A stretch of 47,873 bases of DNA. It comes from an uncultured Erysipelotrichaceae bacterium (GTDB lineage Bacteria > Bacillota_I > Bacilli_A > RF39 > UBA660). The stretch lies in NCBI GenBank assembly GCA_948442015.1, contig CAOJRP010000012.1, positions 1-47,873 on the forward strand, read 5' to 3'. The position numbers and the translations under genes were made by a program. Every line of letters begins with the position of its first letter. Position 1 is the stretch's first letter. The notes under the pieces were generated by a model. It saw only the letters and a list, made by a program, of their open reading frames with translations, searched no databases and was not told where the DNA came from. This document shows positions 23,793 to 32,049 of the stretch, piece after piece.

Positions 23793-25254
23793 ACTTTAGT
23801 TCCTTTCTAAAAAGTTTTAATTGTTGTTTAGTAGAATTTATAAATTGTTGGGGTCTTTTTGAATTTTCTATTTTTATAGTATTTAATATTTGTTTTATCT
23901 CTCGGTTAGAAAATAAGCATCCACAAGTATCTATTGCATAATAGACAAGTCTATCGTTAAGTGAAATATATTCTAAAAGCAAAGCATATAAATCAACTTT
24001 AAAATCTGAATAAAGTCCACGATAATTAATATAAGATACTTTAATCATACTTACCAAATTCAATTTTAAATATAGCTCTTCTAAATATTCTTTAGATTTA
24101 TCAACATTATAACTATCTACAATAGTATCATTTAATCTTTTATATCTTTCTTGAAATTCTAAATCAGTTGCAAAATTCTTTAAATTTTCTTCACTAAATA
24201 AATAATTTAGCTTTGCTTTTAAAGTTTGTTTCCACTCATTTACTTGTATTTTATTTTGTTCATTCCTAGCATTTTCTTTTTGAGCAAACTGATTGATAAT
24301 ATTTTCTTCTTCTGATTTTAGTTCAGTTTTAATTTCCTTTTTTACTAATGTATGAATAGCTTTTTTTATATTTGTTAATAAATTACTATTAAAAATATCA
24401 CTTTTATTTTTTAATCTATTATATTCATTAACTAACACAACTAATTTAGTTACATTTGCTGTCTCAAATTCACTTTCAATTTGCAAACACTCACCATCAA
24501 TAAACAAATACATTTCACCATAAGAATATATTATGGATTCTCCTATTAAAAACAAACTATTAGGTTTACAAGCAAAAAATACACATTTATTACTATCAGG
24601 TTTTAAATACCTTTCAATAAATACTTTATTCTTTTCTAATGTTGCATCGTTAGGACAAAAATCTGTTTCCATAGTAACAGGATTAATGCTTAAAGAATCT
24701 ATATTTAAAGGATAATTATATGGTTCTTTTCCATAGTAATAGTTATCATACATTCCACCATATATTCTCTCGCCTGACATTACACTTCCTGAACATATTG
24801 ATGAAACTAGAATATTTTTATCACTTATGAGTTTATTAAGTTTAATTCCTTTTGACTCTAACTCTTCAACAATACTTGCAAATTTACTATCAGCTCCAAT
24901 TCCTAAAAATAATAAATCACATTGTTCAATATTATCTAATATTTCATCTATATTATCTGTATCAACAACTGTTAAATTATTTTTACTTAATGATTCATAA
25001 CCTAAATAATTTAAATAATAATTATAAGCACTAATATATAGTTTTGCTCTTGCTATATTTTCTTCTTTTGAATATCCACCAATATATAATATTTTTATAT
25101 CACTGAAATTTCCTTTTACTTTTAATAGTTCTCCTAATAAAGATACATATTTTCTTAAAAATATATTATCAATTAAATCTTTATTCACTCTTGGATTTCC
25201 TCCACTAGTGATAATCGTTGGATAGCTCCCTGCTATCATAATATTTCTTTCCAT
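23779..25254 (-). CDS. Peptidase S51-like protein with helical C-terminal domain
   Basis: A 491-aa protein. Residues 1-250 look like a class I glutamine-amidotransferase-like fold of the S51 (peptidase E) group: AGSYPTIITSGGNPRVN, then ILYIGGYSKEEN, CDLLFLGIGADSKF and the nucleophile elbow SSICSGSVMSGERIYGGMYD near residue 165, followed by ACKPNSLFLIGES. The usual GxSAG elbow is changed to CSGS, so specificity is uncertain. Residues 270-490 are helical and partly coiled coil, not part of normal S51 enzymes. The start at 25254 is preferred over 25263. First gene after the attenuator. Confidence 0.75.
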   Translation of the reverse strand: MERNIMIAGSYPTIITSGGNPRVNKDLIDNIFLRKYVSLLGELLKVKGNFSDIKILYIGGYSKEENIARAKLYISAYNYYLNYLGYESLSKNNLTVVDTDNIDEILDNIEQCDLLFLGIGADSKFASIVEELESKGIKLNKLISDKNILVSSICSGSVMSGERIYGGMYDNYYYGKEPYNYPLNIDSLSINPVTMETDFCPNDATLEKNKVFIERYLKPDSNKCVFFACKPNSLFLIGESIIYSYGEMYLFIDGECLQIESEFETANVTKLVVLVNEYNRLKNKSDIFNSNLLTNIKKAIHTLVKKEIKTELKSEEENIINQFAQKENARNEQNKIQVNEWKQTLKAKLNYLFSEENLKNFATDLEFQERYKRLNDTIVDSYNVDKSKEYLEELYLKLNLVSMIKVSYINYRGLYSDFKVDLYALLLEYISLNDRLVYYAIDTCGCLFSNREIKQILNTIKIENSKRPQQFINSTKQQLKLFRKELKYERS

Positions 25255-25301
25255 AATTAACATCTCTCATTTCTATAATCTTTTTAAAGTGATGCTAATT
25301 A

Positions 25302-25344
25302 CCTAAAATAAAAACTATACAGATTTTATTTACCTGTATAGTTT
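25302..25344 (-). terminator. Attenuator terminator upstream of the hisS operon
   Basis: Minus strand AAACTATACAG (25334-25344) and CTGTATAGTTT (25312-25322) form a perfect 11-bp stem followed by TTTTTATTTT. It lies in the leader between promoter and first gene, so it can only act as a regulated or partial stop. Confidence 0.92.
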
Positions 25345-25426
25345 GATTTTTCATTTAATACAGGCAACAAGCACCACAAATAGCACTTGTGCCTACGAAC
25401 AATATTAATGTCGTATTAACAAGTGC
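25330..25426 (-). promoter_or_regulatory. Mutually exclusive leader helices of a histidine attenuator
   Basis: Segment 1 GCACTTGT (25419-25426, inside the leader gene) pairs perfectly with segment 2 ACAAGTGC (25383-25390). Segment 2 extended (GGCACAAGTGC, 25383-25393) pairs instead with segment 3 GTGCTTGTTGCC (25363-25374), 11 bp with one bulge. Segment 3's end TTGCCTGTAT (25358-25367) pairs with segment 4 ATACAGGTAA (25330-25339), 10 bp with one wobble, which would break the terminator. A ribosome stalled at His codons leaves 1 free, giving 1:2 and then 3:4, hence readthrough. A ribosome at the stop codon masks 1, giving 2:3 and the terminator. Confidence 0.8.
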
Positions 25427-25473
25427 AGATTATTATGATGATGTTGTCTAACTAAATTGTTTATTTTTAACAT
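25405..25473 (-). CDS. Histidine-rich leader peptide, 22 aa
   Basis: Five of 22 residues are His, with three consecutive CAT codons (11-13) in the stretch VRQHHHNNLHLLIRH. GAAAGGAAAGG lies just before the ATG, and the ATG is about 25 nt past the expected transcription start. The stop is at 25405. Segment 1 of the attenuator overlaps codons 16-19. It is far too short to be an enzyme; the arrangement matches leader peptides of his biosynthetic operons in Proteobacteria, here placed before hisS. Confidence 0.85.
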   Translation of the reverse strand: MLKINNLVRQHHHNNLHLLIRH

Positions 25474-25501
25474 AACAACCTTTCCTTTCAAAAGTAATTA
25501 G

Positions 25502-25530
25502 ATTCTAACATATTTACATTATCTTGTCAA
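25502..25530 (-). promoter_or_regulatory. Sigma-A promoter of the hisS operon
   Basis: Minus strand TTGACA (25525-25530), 17-bp spacer, TAGAAT (25502-25507). Confidence 0.85.
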
Positions 25531-25552
25531 ATAGTGATAATCACCTAGTTTT
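25524..25552 (-). repeat. 29-bp promoter-linked element, copy B (hisS operon)
   Basis: On the plus strand begins TTGTCAAATAGTGATAATCA, ends CCTAGTTTT. Contains the palindrome GTGATTATCAC, which is imperfect in copy A. It differs from copy A (21496-21524) at two positions. Confidence 0.75.
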
Positions 25553-25568
25553 TTAAGAAAATTATTAT

Positions 25569-26897
25569 TTAACTGACTAAATTTTTTATTAAAAATGTTG
25601 CATATAAAGGAATAGATTTAATCTTTGTTTCAGGATTATATCCAAAATCTTTTGAACTAATTCTAATCATATAATTTGGCTTATATAGTTCATAATAAAC
25701 TTTTAAACTTTTTGATTGGGTGTTTTCTTTTGCTTTTACCTCAATAGGTACTATACCATCATTAGATGTAGTAATTAAAAAGTCAACTTCAGAATCTCTA
25801 GTGCCTTTCCAATATAATAAATCTATTCCTGTTGCTTTTAATTGATTTGCAACATAATTTTCAGTAATAATTCCATTATATATTTTCATCTCATCAAGAA
25901 TAATTGTTCTGATATCATTATTTACTAATCTATTAAATATACCAACATCAGAATAATATACTTTAAATGTCTCTTCATCTACAAAACCAAGTAATGGTTT
26001 TTCAGGTATTTTTACACATTTACAAATTTGAACCATATTACTTTCAGCAAGCCAATCTAATGGTAATGAATATTCTCTTGATTTAGCTTTTGAGTCGATA
26101 ACAGAATATTGAAACTTTTTAGATGCATTTTGTAATTGCGAAGATAATGAATTATATATATTCCTAATTTTAAGTGTTTCAGATGGATTTGTTACATGAC
26201 TATTCATATCATTTTTATAATCTTCTATAATATCTGTTAATTTAGATAAATCATAATTATAGTAATCATTTCCACATTCGATTAGTGCTTTTACGCTTTC
26301 AGGCATTCCTCCAGATAATAAATATCTTTTATAATAATCTAATGCTCTATTATGGAGTAATCCCATTGATTCATTTTTTTCAAAACATTCTTTTATTTTA
26401 TTTAATAGTGCAGTTTGTTCAAATGCACTTAGAAATTCTTCAAAATCCATAGGATACATATATAATCTAGTTACTTTTCCTACAGGAAATGGTTTATTTA
26501 ATCTAGCTAATTTTACTCCTAACAAAGACCCTGCACATATTATTCTAACATTACTATGCTTTTCATTAAAAAATTTCAATTCAGATATAAGTTCTTCACT
26601 TTTTTGAATTTCATCAATAAATAAAACGCTATCTTCTCTATCAAAGTCAAAATCTAATAGTATTTTTAAGTCATTATATTTTTTTTCTGATGATTCATCT
26701 CTAGAAAACAACTTAACAATATCAGTATCTTCTAAAAGATTAATCTTCTTATAATGCTTAAACTCTTTTTGACAAAATTCATCAATAATATATGTTTTAC
26801 CGCATTGTCTTACTCCTAATACAATTAATGGCTTAAAATCTTGTGTATTTTTCCAATTAAGCAGATCATTATATATTTTTCTTTTCATTATTTTCAT
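25569..26897 (-). CDS. AAA ATPase with C-terminal DUF4143
   Basis: A 442-aa protein. Walker A is VLGVRQCGKTYIIDEF near residue 32, Walker B VLFIDEIQKSEEL near 92, then RIICAGSLLGVKL. The C-terminal DUF4143 half has FKVYYSDVGIFNRLV, TENYVANQLKATG and the restriction-endonuclease-like signature DSEVDFLI...PIEVKAKEN. This ATPase family is common in many copies in gut Firmicutes and Bacteroidetes, often as solitary, mobile-looking genes of unknown function. An in-frame ATG at 26888 is an alternative start with better spacing to TAGGA. Three 33-bp repeats lie directly upstream. Confidence 0.88.
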   Translation of the reverse strand: MKIMKRKIYNDLLNWKNTQDFKPLIVLGVRQCGKTYIIDEFCQKEFKHYKKINLLEDTDIVKLFSRDESSEKKYNDLKILLDFDFDREDSVLFIDEIQKSEELISELKFFNEKHSNVRIICAGSLLGVKLARLNKPFPVGKVTRLYMYPMDFEEFLSAFEQTALLNKIKECFEKNESMGLLHNRALDYYKRYLLSGGMPESVKALIECGNDYYNYDLSKLTDIIEDYKNDMNSHVTNPSETLKIRNIYNSLSSQLQNASKKFQYSVIDSKAKSREYSLPLDWLAESNMVQICKCVKIPEKPLLGFVDEETFKVYYSDVGIFNRLVNNDIRTIILDEMKIYNGIITENYVANQLKATGIDLLYWKGTRDSEVDFLITTSNDGIVPIEVKAKENTQSKSLKVYYELYKPNYMIRISSKDFGYNPETKIKSIPLYATFLIKNLVS

Positions 26898-26924
26898 TCC
26901 TATCTAGCTTAATCATACCACAAT

Positions 26925-27013
26925 TTACACCTTTTTGTACCCACTTTTTCGTTTAATTTACACCTTTTTGCACCCACTTTTTGGTTCGGCTTACACCTTT
27001 TTGCACCCACTTT
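26925..27013. repeat. Three tandem 33-bp direct repeats
   Basis: The 23-bp core TTACACCTTTTT + GCACCCACTTT (plus-strand reading) occurs at 26925-26947 (one G to A change's equivalent: GTACCC), 26958-26980 and 26991-27013. The period is exactly 33 bp with variable 10-bp spacers. It occupies the whole gap between spoIIR and the AAA-DUF4143 gene. On the minus strand all three copies are in one open phase (KVGAKRCK repeated at 11-codon steps), but there is no start codon or ribosome site. Confidence 0.9.
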
Positions 27014-27020
27014 AGATATT

Positions 27021-27539
27021 TTAAGAAAAATTACTTTTCACTTTATCAATTACTTCTTTAACTAAAGATTTATATTCTACTTCATTTTTATTAGTTTCTT
27101 CGGCTTCTAAAAGACATAATGGCGGAAATAAGACACACCAAAAGTTTTCACCACTACCTTGTCCCAATGTTACTACAAGAGACTCATACTCTCCTTCATC
27201 ATAAGTAACCCCCTTATATTCTTTTATAGGAAAATAATTTTTTCCAAAAGAGACATTATAATTATCCGTATATTTAGCAAGAGTATTATTTATTAAAGGA
27301 ATATTATTGTTAATTAAATCCTTTGATTCTGCTAAAGTAGATGCCATTTCAATATTTGGAATAATAGATTGTTCTAAATCTTTAACAACTGCCATTTTTA
27401 ATTCTTGGTCTTTTAAACTATTACTATTAGCAATTACTCTAAATCTTATAGAATTAGTAGGAATAGTATAACTCTCTTCTTTACCAAATGCATTTATTAA
27501 TACTAAAGCTATAATAGCTATGATAACAATTTTTTTCAT
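27021..27539 (-). CDS. spoIIR: Stage II sporulation protein R
   Basis: SpoIIR is the forespore-secreted signal that triggers SpoIIGA to process pro-sigma-E in the mother cell. The 172-aa product has a signal peptide (MKKIVIIAIIALVLINAFG) and the family mark SIRFRVIANSNSLKDQELKM, followed by AVVKDLEQSI and a C-terminal region with SLVVTLGQGSGENFWCVLFPPLC. The start at 27539 is chosen because it gives a proper signal peptide and follows GGGTGA; an upstream ATG at 27578 is possible. Its place next to prmC and prfA is the same as in Bacillus. Confidence 0.95.
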   Translation of the reverse strand: MKKIVIIAIIALVLINAFGKEESYTIPTNSIRFRVIANSNSLKDQELKMAVVKDLEQSIIPNIEMASTLAESKDLINNNIPLINNTLAKYTDNYNVSFGKNYFPIKEYKGVTYDEGEYESLVVTLGQGSGENFWCVLFPPLCLLEAEETNKNEVEYKSLVKEVIDKVKSNFS

Positions 27540-27581
27540 GATTATTTCACCCAATATAATATTGAATGAATTATTCATTTT

Positions 27582-28310
27582 TTATTCATTAATAATAAAT
27601 ATATATCTATTTCGCCCACTATAGTCTAACTCACTGATAATAAAAGCTTTTGGGAAAAAGTCTCTAGCATAACTAATTATTTCTTTGTGATGGCAAATAC
27701 CTGTTTCAAAAGCAATAATGCTTTTTTTATTTAAAACTCTACTTCCTTTTTTAATTATTTCTTTATAAAAGATTGTATCATCTTCAACATACAAAGCATT
27801 TTGAGGTTCATAAACTAATTCTCTTCCTACCTCATCATCTTTAGTTAAATATGGAGGATTACTAATAATAACATCATAATTGCCAATTAATTCTTCATTT
27901 AAAATATCTTTATTAATAAACTTTATGTCTACTTTGTTTAATTTAGCATTCTCTTTAGCAACATTAAGTGCTTTTTCGCTAATATCAATGGCAGTTACTT
28001 CACAATTTACTTCTTTTTTTAAAGTGATTGCAATACAGCCACTACCTGTTCCAATATCTAAAACTTTAGGTTTATGAAAATTATATTTTTTAATTAATTC
28101 TAAAGTTTTCTCGACTAGTAATTCTGTTTCAAACCTTGGAATTAAAACATTTTCATCAACTTTAAATTGATAGCCATAAAAGTTTACATGACCAATTAAG
28201 TATTGGACAGGATAATAATTATCTACTTTTTTTAAAGCTTCTTCAATATTATCTCCATATTTTTTCTTTAACAAAGTAATATCATTTTTAGTTAATTTTT
28301 CTCTATTCAA
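27582..28310 (-). CDS. prmC: Release factor glutamine methyltransferase PrmC
   Basis: Methylates the Gln of the GGQ motif in release factors RF1 and RF2. It has a helical N-terminal domain, then the SAM-binding motif VLDIGTGSGCIAITLKKE near residue 98 and the catalytic ISNPPYLTKDDEVG near 170. PVQYLIGHVNFYGY and LIPRFETELLVE are the typical substrate-side motifs. At 242 aa it is a little short of the usual 280. The start overlaps the end of prfA by 8 nt, so enzyme and substrate are co-translated. Confidence 0.96.
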   Translation of the reverse strand: MNREKLTKNDITLLKKKYGDNIEEALKKVDNYYPVQYLIGHVNFYGYQFKVDENVLIPRFETELLVEKTLELIKKYNFHKPKVLDIGTGSGCIAITLKKEVNCEVTAIDISEKALNVAKENAKLNKVDIKFINKDILNEELIGNYDVIISNPPYLTKDDEVGRELVYEPQNALYVEDDTIFYKEIIKKGSRVLNKKSIIAFETGICHHKEIISYARDFFPKAFIISELDYSGRNRYIFIINE

Positions 28311-29364
28311 CTTTACCCTCTAATTTTAATCTTTGGTCTTCTGTTATTAAAGCTTCGATAATAGGTTCTAAAGTCCCGTCCATAACTTTATCTAAAGAAT
28401 TAATAGTAAATCCAATACGATGGTCAGTCACTCTGTTTTGCGGATAGTTATAAGTTCTAATTTTTTCAGAACGGTCTCCTGTGCCGATTTTACTTTTACG
28501 TTCAGCTCCTAATTTTTCTTCTTCTTGTCTAGAATAATAATCAAAAAGCCTTGTTTTCATAATTTTAAGACCTTTTTCTTTATTCTTTATTTGACTTCTT
28601 TCTGTTTGCGAATAAACGATTATTCCCGTTGGAATGTGAGTAAGACGAACTGCAGAATCTGTAGTATTAACACCTTGTCCCCCACAACCACTACTTCTTG
28701 TGATATCTACCCTAATTTCGCTCATATCTAACTCATAATCAAATTCTTCTGCTTCGGGCATAATTAAAACAGTGGCAGTTGATGTATGAACTCGCCCCTG
28801 CGATTCTGTTTCAGGAACTCTTTGGACACGATGAGCACCAGATTCGTACTTTAATTTAGAGTAAACATTTTCTCCTTTAATCATTACTTCGATTTGGGAG
28901 TAACCTCCTGATGAACCCGGTTCTTCCGTTAATACTTCCATTTTCCAACCTTGTTTTTCAGCATACCTTGAATACATTCTTATTAAGTCCCCAGCAAAGA
29001 TATTTCCTTCATCGCCACCAGCAGCTCCCCTAATTTCCATAATAATATTCTTGCCATCATTAGGGTCTTTAGGTAATAATAAAACTTCAAAGTCTTTTTC
29101 CATTTTTTCTTTTTGTTCTTCTAACTCTTTTAATTCTTCTTTAGCTATCTCACCTAACTCGGCATCAGTCACTAATTCTTTATTGCCTTCAATATCCATA
29201 AGTACCTTTTTATATTCTTGATATAATTCGTACGCTTCTTTTAATCCTGCTTGTTCTTTAGATAGCTCCATAGTTTTCTTTATATCACTAATCACTTCTG
29301 GTTTTAAAAGTTCTTCAGTTATTGCATTATATTTTTCTTCAATATTTTTTAATCTTTCGTTCAT
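28303..29364 (-). CDS. prfA: Peptide chain release factor 1
   Basis: Terminates translation at UAA and UAG. A 353-aa protein with the codon-recognition region in domain 2 and the GGQ motif in RSSGCGGQGVNTTDSAVRL near residue 228. Typical ends are VQRVPETESQGRVHTSTATV and IRTYNYPQNRVTDHRIG. AAAGGAG precedes the ATG at 29364. First gene of prfA-prmC-spoIIR. Confidence 0.98.
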   Translation of the reverse strand: MNERLKNIEEKYNAITEELLKPEVISDIKKTMELSKEQAGLKEAYELYQEYKKVLMDIEGNKELVTDAELGEIAKEELKELEEQKEKMEKDFEVLLLPKDPNDGKNIIMEIRGAAGGDEGNIFAGDLIRMYSRYAEKQGWKMEVLTEEPGSSGGYSQIEVMIKGENVYSKLKYESGAHRVQRVPETESQGRVHTSTATVLIMPEAEEFDYELDMSEIRVDITRSSGCGGQGVNTTDSAVRLTHIPTGIIVYSQTERSQIKNKEKGLKIMKTRLFDYYSRQEEEKLGAERKSKIGTGDRSEKIRTYNYPQNRVTDHRIGFTINSLDKVMDGTLEPIIEALITEDQRLKLEGKVE

Positions 29365-29417
29365 AGTAAAAGCTCCTTTTCTATATAAGTTAAACTTTAG
29401 TAAGTTAACTAAGTAAG

Positions 29418-29858
29418 CTAATCTAGGTTTCCACTATCCTCATCATCAATAATTACTAAATCTTTTAAATCATCTTCTGCTTGGTCTTCTGTTTCATCTT
29501 CCTCATAGTAAGTATCATCTTCTTGGACCTCTTCAAAATCATCTTGTTCTTCTAAAACACCATCAAGAATGTCTTCCTCATCTTCTTCGTCAATAACAAT
29601 GTTATTAACAGTATGACGAGATTTCAAATCCCAAAAACCTTCTTTTAACATAATGAATCTTTGGTCAGTTGAAAGTACTTCAAAGAAATCTGCTATTTTT
29701 TCTTCAAAAATTTTTTCTCCTAAATCTAGAGTATCACAAACTTTTTTAAATAGTTCATTTATTTTCATTTTTTTCTTTGATTCAGTTAAAATCATAAAAG
29801 CAATATCATCATAAGACATAGCTTCTAATTCTTCTTTTGTTAAATCTTTAATTTTCAT
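29418..29858 (-). CDS. rpoE: RNA polymerase delta subunit
   Basis: A Firmicute-specific polymerase subunit that increases recycling and selectivity. The 146-aa product has the HARE-HTH domain in residues 1-80 (MSYDDIAFMILTESKKKMKI, LSTDQRFIMLKEGFWDLK) followed by an Asp/Glu tail of about 55 residues, exactly the family layout. It lies between argS and prfA with short gaps. Confidence 0.95.
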   Translation of the reverse strand: MKIKDLTKEELEAMSYDDIAFMILTESKKKMKINELFKKVCDTLDLGEKIFEEKIADFFEVLSTDQRFIMLKEGFWDLKSRHTVNNIVIDEEDEEDILDGVLEEQDDFEEVQEDDTYYEEDETEDQAEDDLKDLVIIDDEDSGNLD

Positions 29859-29873
29859 AAAATTTCCTACTTT

Positions 29874-31580
29874 CTACATTTCACTTGGTATATCAATAAT
29901 CAGCAATGATAACATTTCTTTTAGAATATTATTAGCTAAATTCAAGATATATAACCAATCATTTCTTTTTTCTGCATTAGTTTCTTTGCTAATGTTGTTA
30001 TTTTGATAAAATGCATTTAATAAGACACATAAATCATATATATAGTTTGCCAAATGTGATGGCATTCTATTTATAAAAGATAATTTTAGTGCCGACTCTA
30101 AATTTAAAATTTTTAATCTTAAATCTCTGTCTTGTTTATTATATATGTAATTACCTAGTTTTGTGAAGTGTTTTTGTTCATTTTCTATAAGTTTATTTAT
30201 TCTAACATAAGTATATAGAATATAAGGTCCCGTTTTCCCAGTAACTTCCGAAAATTTTTGTAAATCAAATATATAATCTTTATCACGATTATTTTGAAAA
30301 TCAGCATATTTAATGATAGCATTGACAATAATAGCAATGTCTTCTTCCTTCATATTCTTATTTTCTTCGCGATTATTTAAAAATGTTTCTTCAACTTCTT
30401 TGAATAAATCTCTTAATTTAGGAGCTTCACCACTTCTTGTTTTAAATGGTTTATTGTCTTTACCATTAATTGTTCCGATATAAGCATGTTCTAGTTTCTC
30501 ATAAGGGATAATATTAGCTTTATCACTTGCCCTAAAAACTTGTTCAAAATGTAAGCTTTGACGAAAATCAGTAACATATATAATATGGTCTAGATTATAC
30601 TTTTTAAACCTATCATAGATTGTCGCTAAATCTGTTGAATCATATAAATAAGCACCATTACTTTTTTTAAATATCATTGGTGGCATTGGTTTATTTTCAT
30701 CTTCTTTTTTAACATTAATGACTAATGCCCCTTCACTTTCTTCTAAAAGCTTTTTTTCTTGTAAGTATTTTTCTACTTCTGGAAGAATTTTATAAGCATC
30801 ACTTTCTCCTTCCCATAAATCATAAGATACATCTAAATAAGAACATAGTTCTTTAACATCACTCAAAGAAACTTCCATAATTTTCTGCCATAATGCATTT
30901 ACTTCTTCATTTGTTCCTTCTTGTAATTCTTTAGTAATGTTAGCACATTCTCCTTTTATATTTTCATCTTGTTTACATAAAGCACTGATTTCAGGATAAA
31001 TCTTATTTAAATAATCGATTGTTATTTCATCTATTTTAATATTATCTCTTTTAATACCATAAATTACTTGTCCTAGTTGTAACCCATAATCTCCTAGATG
31101 AACATCTGCTATTATATCATGTCCCATATAAGAAATTATTCTTTTTAAAGCTTCACCAATAATTGATGGTCGCAAGTGACCAATATGTAGTGGTTTGGCT
31201 ATGTTATAACCACCATAATCAAGCAGAAATTTTTCTTTTTTTTCTGGTAACTTAATATTAAACTTCTCATGATTATTCATTAAACATAAATACTCATTAA
31301 TAAATTCATCACTTAGAGTAAAGTTAATAAAACCTGGTTTAACAAATTCAATTTTATTAAAATATTTTAAAGCTAAAGAATTTTTTTGTAGTTTTTCCAC
31401 AATTTCTTCGCCGATATCAATAGGATTTCTATGTTGTAAAGAGGCAAGACGAAAAACACCATCAAATTGATAATCACATAAATCAGGGCGATTAGAAATG
31501 ATAATTTTACCATAATCTTCATCTAAATCACATTCTTTTAAAACATTTTTTAAAGCTTGTTCTAAAGTTTCTATAAGCAT
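29874..31580 (-). CDS. argS: Arginyl-tRNA synthetase
   Basis: Charges tRNA-Arg. Class I synthetase of 568 aa with HIGHLRPSIIGEALKR near residue 135 (HIGH motif), YDSTDLATIYDRFKKY, and KPFKTRSGEAPKLRDLF as the KMSK-equivalent. The C-terminal DALR domain ends in LRDLCVLLNAFYQN-like helices. It follows a ywiB-like gene by 2 nt, as in Bacillus. Confidence 0.97.
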   Translation of the reverse strand: MLIETLEQALKNVLKECDLDEDYGKIIISNRPDLCDYQFDGVFRLASLQHRNPIDIGEEIVEKLQKNSLALKYFNKIEFVKPGFINFTLSDEFINEYLCLMNNHEKFNIKLPEKKEKFLLDYGGYNIAKPLHIGHLRPSIIGEALKRIISYMGHDIIADVHLGDYGLQLGQVIYGIKRDNIKIDEITIDYLNKIYPEISALCKQDENIKGECANITKELQEGTNEEVNALWQKIMEVSLSDVKELCSYLDVSYDLWEGESDAYKILPEVEKYLQEKKLLEESEGALVINVKKEDENKPMPPMIFKKSNGAYLYDSTDLATIYDRFKKYNLDHIIYVTDFRQSLHFEQVFRASDKANIIPYEKLEHAYIGTINGKDNKPFKTRSGEAPKLRDLFKEVEETFLNNREENKNMKEEDIAIIVNAIIKYADFQNNRDKDYIFDLQKFSEVTGKTGPYILYTYVRINKLIENEQKHFTKLGNYIYNKQDRDLRLKILNLESALKLSFINRMPSHLANYIYDLCVLLNAFYQNNNISKETNAEKRNDWLYILNLANNILKEMLSLLIIDIPSEM

Positions 31581-31582
31581 AT

Positions 31583-31978
31583 TTATTCTCCTTTTTTAAA
31601 ACTAAATTCAACTTTATTTAATCCTTCATCTGTTTCTAATTCATACTCTATTATAAACTTATTTTCTAAAAGTATAGCATTACTTTTTAAGACTTCGATT
31701 TCTAGCAATGTATTAGTCTCTTTTAAATTATAAAAACATTTTTGATTACGGATATCTAAAACAAATTTAAATTCAGGACTTTCTCTTACTAAAAAAGCGT
31801 CTAAATTAGAAATTCTTACTATATAAGATATATTATCATATAAAAATTCAATATCATTTTTTTTAATTCGATAACTAAGATTGTTCTTTTTTAATACTTC
31901 TTCTTCATTTTTTAATAATCTTAAAGAAAGACTAGCCATACTGCACACTACCTCTTTTTCTTCTTTTTTCTTAGCCAT
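31583..31978 (-). CDS. ywiB: DUF1934 (YwiB) beta-barrel protein
   Basis: A 131-aa protein of the DUF1934 family, a small lipocalin/calycin-like barrel of unknown role that is encoded just before argS across Bacilli. Alternating short beta strands (SYRIKKNDIEFLYDNISYIV, FKFVLDIRNQKCFYNL, FIIEYELETDEGLNKVEF) fit. The first residues MAKKKEEKEVV are a charged extension. Confidence 0.75.
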   Translation of the reverse strand: MAKKKEEKEVVCSMASLSLRLLKNEEEVLKKNNLSYRIKKNDIEFLYDNISYIVRISNLDAFLVRESPEFKFVLDIRNQKCFYNLKETNTLLEIEVLKSNAILLENKFIIEYELETDEGLNKVEFSFKKGE

Positions 31979-32049
31979 TATAACATAATGTTAGAGAGTT
32001 TGCACTCATATTTTATTGTTTTTCGAGAATATTACTATTAGGTGGTTCT

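Noticed and set aside
25264..25568. T-box riboswitch before the hisS operon
   Set aside because: No T-box sequence or specifier-loop stem is seen; the His-codon leader and alternative helices explain the region better.
26925..27013. CRISPR array
   Set aside because: Only three units with 10-bp spacers and no cas genes; spacers are far too short.
30150..30165. Third copy of the murA/hisS promoter element inside argS
   Set aside because: Only about 13 bases (AATTACCTAGTTTT) match, within a coding region and without a promoter; likely chance in AT-rich DNA.
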